The notes beneath the pieces were generated by a model. That model ran no database searches. It was not told the origin of the DNA and saw only the letters and a list, made by a program, of their open reading frames with translations. A program made the translations under genes and the position numbers. Shown here one piece after another: positions 57,387-64,000 of a stretch of DNA of 64,000 nt (position 1 is its first letter; every line of letters starts with the position of its first letter). Origin of the DNA: Strongylocentrotus purpuratus (Eukaryota > Echinodermata > Echinoidea > Camarodonta > Strongylocentrotidae); assembly GCF_000002235.5 (NCBI RefSeq), contig NW_022145599.1:20387655-20451654 (forward strand), given 5' to 3'.

Positions 57387-58133
57387 CCCCTGGAGCTTGC
57401 TTTCCAAAAATCATGCTGGGAATAAATCTCTGCATCCATGGAAGTGTCTCTGCTTTCTTTTTCTGCTCTGCTGATCGTATCTCACTTTCAAGTTGAATTT
57501 TGGTTCTCAGCTTCCAGGTTTCACGCTTAAGTTGCTCCATAAGCTGTTCTTTAGAATCAAGTTCTTTTCTCCAGCTATATTCCATTGACCTTTTTTCCTT
57601 TTCAAATCGTGCTTCATTTTCATCTTTTTCGTTCTTTAATTCTTCTATTTGCTTTCTTAGAATCGTCTCGTTTCCCTCTGTCTCCCTTACGATTCCTGTC
57701 AAAATATCTAAACGTTCTTTGTGAGACTCGAGTTTCTTCGTCGTTTTTGCTGCCAATGAGTGCTTCTCTATATCCGCTGTTGCTCGTTCGTCCTCCTTTT
57801 CGTTATGTAGTCGCTCAACCTCATGTCTTGTCGTCTCTTCTGTCTTCTGTGAGTTTACCGCCATGGTTCCGGTGTGCAGCTCTTTTGATTTTAGTTTCTC
57901 CTCCAGCTGTATTTTCTTCAGTTCATTTATTGCTAACACTCTGTCACCTTCTTGGAGGCATCCATGTAAGAGGTCAAGCCACTGCAACTGATCCTCATCT
58001 GAGAGAATGTGATCATATGCAGGCAGAGCTAATTCGTAGATATCAGCGATCCCGTGATGATTTAAATCATTTTTCGCTTTTTTGATGGCTTCAGGACTCT
58101 CGGTAGAAAGTATGGCACAGATAGGGACGCGAC
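57387..58133 (-). CDS. Exon: end of nucleotide-binding-like domain, then long coiled coil
   Basis: Acceptor 'AATTGATAG' and donor 'GTACGT' bound 747 bp (249 codons plus one base each side). The first 75 residues, GRVPICAILSTESPEAIKKA, then LNHHGIADIYELALPAYDH and WLDLLHGCLQEGDRVLAI, have strand-helix alternation like the C-terminal part of P-loop GTPases of the IFI44-like type (VPICAIL where GTPases have their guanine-specificity strand). This is inference, and no NKxD motif is present. Residues about 80-235 are a charged coiled coil (KEERATADIEKH-like heptads, e.g. EELKNEKDENEARFEKEK). The end, WMQRFIPSMIFGKQAPGG, links to the next exon. No signal peptide or membrane segment, so cytosolic is likely. 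Confidence 0.8.
57500..58085 (+). other. Antisense open frames, not genes
   Basis: Long plus-strand frames here lie opposite the coiled-coil exon and are caused by its codon pattern. Confidence 0.7.
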
Positions 58134-59831
58134 CTATCAATTCGAAATATATGCAATGCGTTTAATAGAAATTACGTCCAAGGTCTCGAAGATGTAATGA
58201 CTTCTAGTTACCACACGTACGTCACCAAATCTTTTTTTTTTTGGTGGGAAGAGGTGTACTTTAAAACAAAATAATGCAAAGAAACTGCAATGCTTTATTC
58301 ATCCTCTTTTGTGTTTATTTATATGTTGCCGCCATCTTTAAATTGTGAATATAATAGGGACAATTTAAAGGGAAAGGGAGAGAGGGACAATGAGAGATAG
58401 AGGGGTTAATAAAGAAGAGAGATGGCAGAGGAGTTGGAAAGAGCCCAGGAGATATACATTTACTACTGTGACAATGGAAGGTAAATTTAGCATTCATGGT
58501 AGGTAAATGAATTGGGGCAATCAGGATAAAACAGTCTAATGATTTTCTTTATGATATCGTTTGATTACAACAACTGCGACAGACACAAATAAAACGGAAA
58601 ATGATGGGAAATGTAAAGATCAGTCGTCAGTGTAAAGACCATTGATTACGTATAAAAAGTTATTATGCCATGAACAAATTAATGAAGTAAAGATCACGTT
58701 GTGTTCGGTTGATATAATATGGGGTATTCGGTGTGAATCACCCCATGCCTCGGCTCATAATTAAGAAAAAACTGTATCTATAAATGTATATTTAATTAGC
58801 ACCAAATGGTATTTTAGGATATACAAACAGATTGGTTGAAGATACTACTTTAGTTTACACTTAATTTTTTTTATTTTTATAAACATATTACCGTATGTTT
58901 TATCCAAATATAACGCAATAATTGTTTCATCGTGTTCAAGTTTAAATCTTTGGCTCCTGGATTGTCCATATGTCTCACACATAGGTCCATGGTTAGAACA
59001 GGGAGTTGGAATGGACATTCCAACTCCCTGGTTATTGTAATAAAATCGACCATGTGAACAAGGAGGCGGATTAGAATTTGTGTGGGAAAGGTATATAATA
59101 CACATCATGCATGTGTCAAATATATTACAAACCGAGGACCGACATGATATGTGCATGTACACACAATGTAATAACAAAAAATTAAAATTGTCCAAATATT
59201 TCGATCGAGTTGATGCTTATGGACATTACATAAAAGAGAAAAAATAGTGTAATTTCATAGGCCTAATATATAATAAAGGCCTCAGCATAAAGAAATGAGG
59301 TATAAGTATTAACATGCACTTCACGAAGGAAGGAACCGGCATTTAATTTACAACATGAACGGACGTAGAGCGTGTAAGAGTCCACGATATCAACGTGTTA
59401 GGAATTAATGATGTGTAATAAAGTGTGAAATATATGACTTAATAAACATTGATACTAAAAACTTTAAAAAGTGCTTGATTTCAAGGTTATATTACTAGTA
59501 GAAAGTGAAGATAATATGACATGAATAATATTTCTTTATCGTAGGTTTCATGGAATAGTTTATATAACGGATACATTTCATTCTTATACAAGTGTCATTA
59601 TCGTTAGATACCTACCAATTCAATAGCACTGCAAATAACACCCAAAAAATTCAAAATACGTACACACAAATTTGCAAACTTTCAATATACAAAAGCTCCA
59701 CTCGTAGAATTAAACAAGGTATCAACAAAGTATTGTTTATATAAAAAAAAAATGTATTAAAAACATGCATTCCCATGTCTTTAGTTTAAATTACTGTCCT
59801 ACATACCACAATGGATTAGGATCAAACTTAC
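58134..59831 (-). other. Intron of the Death-domain gene
   Basis: AT-rich. It contains a perfect 15-bp hairpin at 58999-59030 and nothing else recognised. Confidence 0.5.
58999..59030. repeat. Perfect 15-bp inverted repeat
   Basis: CAGGGAGTTGGAATG and CATTCCAACTCCCTG are separated by two bases. The surrounding intron shows no further symmetry, so it could be the core of a very small foldback or a chance survivor. Confidence 0.8.
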
Positions 59832-59887
59832 CTGTGATCTTCTTTATCTTCTCGATAAGATTAGGAAAAAACGGGAAATCCCTCGGG
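59832..59887 (-). CDS. 56-bp exon of the nucleotide-binding-like domain
   Basis: Acceptor 'TTTTTTCTTTAG' (strong pyrimidine tract) and donor 'GTAAGTTT'. Two carried bases (AA) plus C give Asn. It reads NPRDFPFFPNLIEKIKKIT and leaves one G, which pairs with GT at the start of the 57387-58133 exon to give Gly. The frame is exact on both sides. Confidence 0.72.
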
Positions 59888-60257
59888 CTAAAGAAAAAAA
59901 AAGGAATTTGTACGAGTCAGAAACATGCTTACAGGTAGTGGCTCGACGTTTCGAACAGGTTGACTATCCTTCGTCAGGAGTGCTCAATCCTCAATCCTTC
60001 CTCTCTCTCTCTCTCTCTCACACATGGTGCACGCCTACTGTATATCTACATCACCATACAAGCCGATACTTACAAGCAGCATCTAATCAACACTTGTTTC
60101 TTATAAACCGGGTTTGCAGAAAACCTTTTAAATTCAAACCTTTATATGTATTTAGAGATTTACATTTTAAAAAATTGCGATAAAGAGGTTAAATATTTGT
60201 TTCCAGTTACAATATATATATATATGTAAATATCGGCAAAGAACATGTAATACTTAC

Positions 60258-60330
60258 TTTACTAACAGCACCATACATCCAACCTTCCTAGTAAGGTCTT
60301 GTGCAGCGTCTTCGAATTCGAGCCATTTGC
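60258..60330 (-). CDS. 73-bp exon of the nucleotide-binding-like domain (first visible)
   Basis: Acceptor 'CTCTATTACAG' and donor 'GTAAGT'. It reads KWLEFEDAAQDLTRKVG then CMVLLV, a hydrophobic strand like DRTDAMILCHS in the plus-strand gene. It takes one carried base, so at least one more exon lies upstream, probably beyond the right edge or hidden near 60340-61000. Confidence 0.7.
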
Positions 60331-61015
60331 CTGTAATAGAGAATGTGTTTGATACAGTTTGCACTGTTTTGCCTCTGAGGAACTATGAACATGTTTTTTT
60401 TTAGCCTACATATGGGGAAAGAAAATATAAACTTGTGTGGTACTAATTGGATGCAATATGCTTGAATAACACCAATGAAGTAACTGCTTGTGCAACACAA
60501 TTTTAGAAAACCAGAACAATTTTGTTGTGATAACAAAACAGTGAGCTAATGTGTTTAATGAAGAGAATCATACATTGGTTTGAGAAGTTTGAATCATAAC
60601 AAGATGGAGCCAAAATAACGATGAATCTACGGATCTATGTACGCGTGTATCAAAGTACATGAAAGTCATGTACAATTTTGTAAGAATCGCAGTGGGTACA
60701 ATGGTACAATTCCGAAACAAAAAGTAGAAACAACCAAAATAGCAACAAAAAATAAAGATGTTTGAGCTTCATGATATTAAACATGTCTTTGAGAAGTGCT
60801 TGTTTTTAATTGAATTAAATTTAATTTATTCACCACTTTTATAAATACATGCAATAAGATATTTCTTACAAACATGGATTAGCCAATCAAATGAAAAATA
60901 CACTAAACGAAATTACGAAGTGGTTGGATCATCACAAATTAAAGAAACCTATAGCAGGGAGAGTGTAAGAGATGGAGATACCGTCTCGAAAGAATATCCC
61001 GAGGGAAATATATTC
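60331..61015. other. No exon found upstream of the first visible exon
   Basis: AT-rich intron-like sequence. I could not find a further minus-strand exon in the right phase here. Confidence 0.4.
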
Positions 61016-61192
61016 AGGATTGACTTGGCTTATACCCCCTTCACATACACAAATTTTTCTTACGAGTCCTTACGGATCGCACAAATTCACGGATCTTTCA
61101 CGGGTTCTTACGATTCGACAATGCTTTACGGGAGAATTCCACGATTTGTTAAGAGTTGTCACAGATAACTACGAGCAACTAATACCGGTTCC

Positions 61193-61675
61193 ATGACACA
61201 TGCTCCGCCGACGATTGCTCCGCCGACATTTACTCCGCAAAACGCGACATTTGCTCCGACGTCAAATGCTCCGCCGACAGGTGCTCCGCCGACAGGTGCT
61301 CCGCCGACAGTTGCTCCGCCGACAGTTGCTCCGCCGACAGATGCTCCGCCGACAATTGCTCCGCCGACAATTGCTCCGCCGACAATTGCTCCGCCGTCAA
61401 TTGCTCCGCAAAACGCGACAATTGCTCCGCCGACATTTGCTCCGCCGACATTTGCTCCGCCTGAAGCGACACTTGCTCCGCCGACATTTGCTCCGCCGAC
61501 ATTTGCTCCGCCGACATTTGCTCCGCCGACAATTGCTCCGCCGACAATTGCTCCGCCTGAAGCGACAATTGCTCCGGTGACATTTGCTCCGCCGACAATT
61601 GCTCCGACGACATTTGCTCCGCCGACAATTGCTCCGCCGACAATTGCTCCGTCGACATTTGCTCCGCCCAAAAAG
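61193..61675 (+). repeat. 15-bp minisatellite (GCTCCGCCGACAATT), left arm
   Basis: About 32 units of GCTCCGCCGACAATT or ...ATTT with occasional longer variants containing CTGAAGCGACA or CAAAACGCGACA. Because the period is a multiple of three, every frame stays open (APPTIAPPT, LRRQLLRRQ and, on the other strand, AEQLSAEQ). These are not proteins I would annotate. Confidence 0.9.
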
Positions 61676-63162
61676 TGTCCCATTAAATACAAATGCTACT
61701 AGTACTACGACAAATGCTTCGCCGACAATATTTTTTTTTCACGGGTTGTTTTTGTTTCTTTTTTTTTTCTTCATTTTCTGAATGCATTTCATGAAATTAT
61801 GTAAATGAAATGAAATGAATGAATGTTGATGATGTGGGAGGAAAAAGCAGTTGCCTAAAAGTCATTTCGAATATACTGAAATAACTTTCCATCTATCACT
61901 GTACGTCCCACATAATGTACACTAAACACTCATTACATGTCATGGGAAGTTTTTTTTTTTTTAAGTAGAGCAGCAAGTCACATTCCCCAATACGCGCATA
62001 CCTCCTAGTTAATTTCAAACAGCTCATCAATATGTAAGACCTGAAATTACCTCAATGAAAGGCGACTAATAACTTGAGAGGAAAGAAAAGAGCAAAGGAG
62101 ACAACCGTTTTTTGCTATTCCCCATAATGTTTGATTTAAAAAAATAAAAAAATAAAGTTATAGCTCCTTACGCAAGTTCTCCGGCGAAAGATAATTACTC
62201 CGCTCAAAATCTGTTTCATGTATTACTCATTAGCTGATCCAAAGCTCAAGGCTATCTCTCTCTCTCTCTCTCTTTCTCTCTCTCCCATGCTCCTCCTTTT
62301 CCTGTTTACACCGTTTTCTTGTCTTCTTTGCTCTTTTCTTTCCTCTTATGCTATTAGTCTTCTTTCATTTCCATCACTTCTTCTCTGCTCCCCCTCTCGA
62401 GTTCTATTTCTCTCGTGAAATTGAAACGTAAAGTAATACAATCATGTAGTACATTCTTGTTTAGAATAATATTTTCAATAATATCCAGTCCATTTTCTAA
62501 AGGTTTCTTTCCTTTAGTTAAGTGTATGTAGCTTTAATATATATATATATATGTTAGTGTGTAAAACACTCCGTTTCATTCGAGTACTTTGTTTTCACTG
62601 AATAATTTAAGGGACTCACGAAGCCACCGGAAGAAGAGCAATTGGCTTATCATGAAGAACTAACATCAAACTGCAACAAAATGATTTGTATAAATGTGAA
62701 TAAGCAGAAAGGCTGCCATCTCATTTTCCCGTCTGAATGGGTTCTCTTCCTTACGTATATAAGTGCCCTTATTTTCTAAACTTCCATAATGACCTAGTAC
62801 ATTGTATAATGCTTTACCTAGTAAGATGCATTGATCGAGGTAAATTCAGGTATTACATATTGATGAGCTACTTGAAATTAACTAGGAGGTATGCGCGTAT
62901 TGGGGAATGTGGCTTGCTGCTCTACTTTTTTTTTTAAACTTCCCACGACATGTAATGAGTGTTTAGTATACATTATATGGGACGTACAGTGATAGATGGA
63001 AAGTTATTTCAGTATATTCGAAATGACTTTTAGGTAACTCCTTTTTTCCTCCCACTTCATCAACATTCATTCATTTCATTTCATCTACATTATTTCAAGA
63101 AATGCATTCAGAAAATGAAGAAGAAAAAAAGAAACGAAAAAAAATAGGTGTAAAGAAAATAT

Positions 63163-63710
63163 TGTCGGCGGAGCAATTGTCGGCGGAGCAAATGTCGGTG
63201 GAGCAAAAGTCGGTGGAGCAAATGTCGGCGGAGCAATTGTCGCTTCAGGCGGAGCAATTGTCGGCGGAGCAATTGTCGGCGGAGCAAATGTCGGTGGAGC
63301 AAATGTCGGTGGAGCAAATGTCGGCGGAGCAAATGTCGGCGGAGCAATTGTCGCTTCAGGCGGAGCAATTGTCGGCGGAGCAATTGTCGGCGGAGCAAAT
63401 GTCGGCGGAGCAAGTGTCGCTTCAGGCGGAGCAAATGTCGGCGGAGCAAATGTCGGCGGAGCAATTGTCGCGTTTTGCGGAGCAATTGACGGTGGAGCAA
63501 TTGTCGGCGGAGCAATTGTCGGCGGAGCAATTGTCGGCGGAGCATCTGTCGGCGGAGCAATTGTCGGCGGAGCAACTGTCGGCGGAGCAACTGTCGGCGG
63601 AGCATTTGACGTCGGAGCAAATGTCGCGGAGCACATGTCGCGGAGCAATTGTCGCGTTTTGCGGAGTAAATGTCGGCGGAGCAATCGTCGGCGGAGCATG
63701 TGTCGGGTTA
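63163..63710 (-). repeat. 15-bp minisatellite, right arm
   Basis: Reverse-complement copy of the left-arm array with about 36 units. The special variants occur in mirrored order, but several blocks were gained or lost since duplication. Confidence 0.9.
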
Positions 63711-63712
63711 CC

Positions 63713-64000
63713 ACTAATACCCCCTTCACATACACAGATTTTTCTTACGAGTCCTTACGGATTGCACAAATTCTCGGATCTTTCACGGATCCTTACTATT
63801 TGGCCACTTTTACGACCGGTTTAAGAGTTATTACGAGCTGTTTGCGGTTTATTACGGATTATTACAAGTTATTACGATGTATTCACGGCAACAGTTCACA
63901 ATTTGCTACGAGTTGTCATGAAGCAACTAACGTGTTAGTTACGATCTGTTTACGTGTTGTTACGAATAGTTACGAGTAGGTTACGAGTATTTACGAGTCC
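63713..64000 (+). repeat. TTACGAG-rich repeat, copy of 61016-61190 flank
   Basis: 'CCTTCACATACACAGATTTT', 'TCTTACGAGTCCTTACGGAT' and then TTACGAGTT-type motifs continue to the window edge. The first 115 bp match 61016-61130 in the same orientation. Confidence 0.75.

Larger units (their letters stand above)
61185..63710. mobile_element. Giant foldback: two 0.9-kb inverted arms with minisatellite
   Basis: The left arm (about 61185-62080) and right arm (about 62815-63710) are reverse complements. Both start GACACATGCTCCGCCGACG and run through the 15-bp minisatellite, an A/T-rich stretch ('GAATGAATGTTGATGATG'), 'ATCTATCACTGTACGTCCC', 'CATTACATGTCATGGGAAG' and 'CAATACGCGCATACCTCC'. The spacer (62081-62814) has (CT)n and (TA)n runs and no gene. 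The flanks of both arms carry the same direct repeat (61016-61130 and 63713-63830, 'ACCCCCTTCACATACACA'). Such foldback structures are typical of non-autonomous DNA elements, but no superfamily signature was found. Confidence 0.75.

Noticed and set aside
57500-58085. 166-residue plus-strand frame
   Set aside because: It is antisense to the coiled-coil exon, which has exact splice phase agreement with four neighbouring exons.
61193-61702. Long open frames with APPTIAPPT, LRRQLLRR or SAEQLSAEQ repeats (also 63085-63824) as secreted repeat proteins
   Set aside because: All six frames are open because the repeat period is 15 bp. The arrays lie in mirror-image arms of a foldback, and no signal peptide, splice context or single preferred frame is seen.
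1-64000. Retrovirus-like, LTR or Polinton-type elements
   Set aside because: I looked for protease, integrase, capsid or envelope wording and for paired long terminal repeats and found none. All reverse transcriptase pieces are of the non-LTR type.

Overview
The window looks like AT-rich intronic DNA of an animal. Coding exons are short, bounded by GT-AG introns of several to about 13 kb, and set in a dense bed of transposons and satellites. Death-domain exons, CR1/L2-type LINEs, Harbinger, hAT, piggyBac-like, Tc1/mariner and CACTA-type elements, and the 'TGACCTTTGACCTT' repeat common in marine invertebrates all point to a marine invertebrate deuterostome, most likely an echinoderm such as a sea urchin. 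I cannot name the species. I saw no tRNA, rRNA, CRISPR array or bacterial gene, and no retrovirus-like or LTR element.

Two host genes are visible. The main one runs on the minus strand from 60330 down to 18705 in nine exons (60258-60330, 59832-59887, 57387-58133, 56944-57007, 55387-55676, 47837-48010, 33885-34190, 19578-19715, 18705-19105). All nine keep one reading frame, giving about 749 visible residues with the 5' end outside the window. In order they encode the C-terminal half of a nucleotide-binding-like alpha/beta domain, a long charged coiled coil, a Death domain, a Ser/Asp/Gln-rich linker, a second Death domain and two more linkers of the same family. From the first linker onwards every internal exon is phase 1-1. 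The second gene is on the plus strand at the left: a 172-codon phase 1-1 exon (5772-6287) and a 3'-terminal exon (7431-7639), with a decayed duplicate of the 3' end at about 10120-11030. Its repeat unit has the same strand/helix pattern as the first domain of the minus gene, and an intron in the same place and phase.

Layout: 1-4800 tandem array of 1.8-kb units; 5772-11030 plus-strand gene and its broken copy; 11500-13240 microsatellite and a complex repeat; 15845-17800 paralogous segments, one holding a CACTA-type foldback element; 18705-19715 last exons of the minus gene; 19790-24250 purine-rich repeats and a marine-type repeat; 24455-26518 Harbinger; 26560-29340 single copy of the 1.8-kb family with nested insertions; 30000-32510 MITE and LINE scraps; 33885-34190 Death exon with a hAT MITE beside it; 37949-44010 DNA element holding a LINE that itself holds a MITE; 44485-47290 minisatellite and LINE fragment; 47837-48395 linker exon and decayed copy; 49824-52000 piggyBac-like MITE and two minisatellites; 53500-54630 Tc1/mariner derivative; 55387-60330 first five visible exons of the minus gene with a second hAT MITE; 61185-63710 very large foldback built on a 15-bp minisatellite.

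The gene pair is the most interesting content. A nucleotide-binding-like module joined to a coiled coil and Death domains suggests an innate-immune or cell-death signalling protein. That role is inference from domains only.
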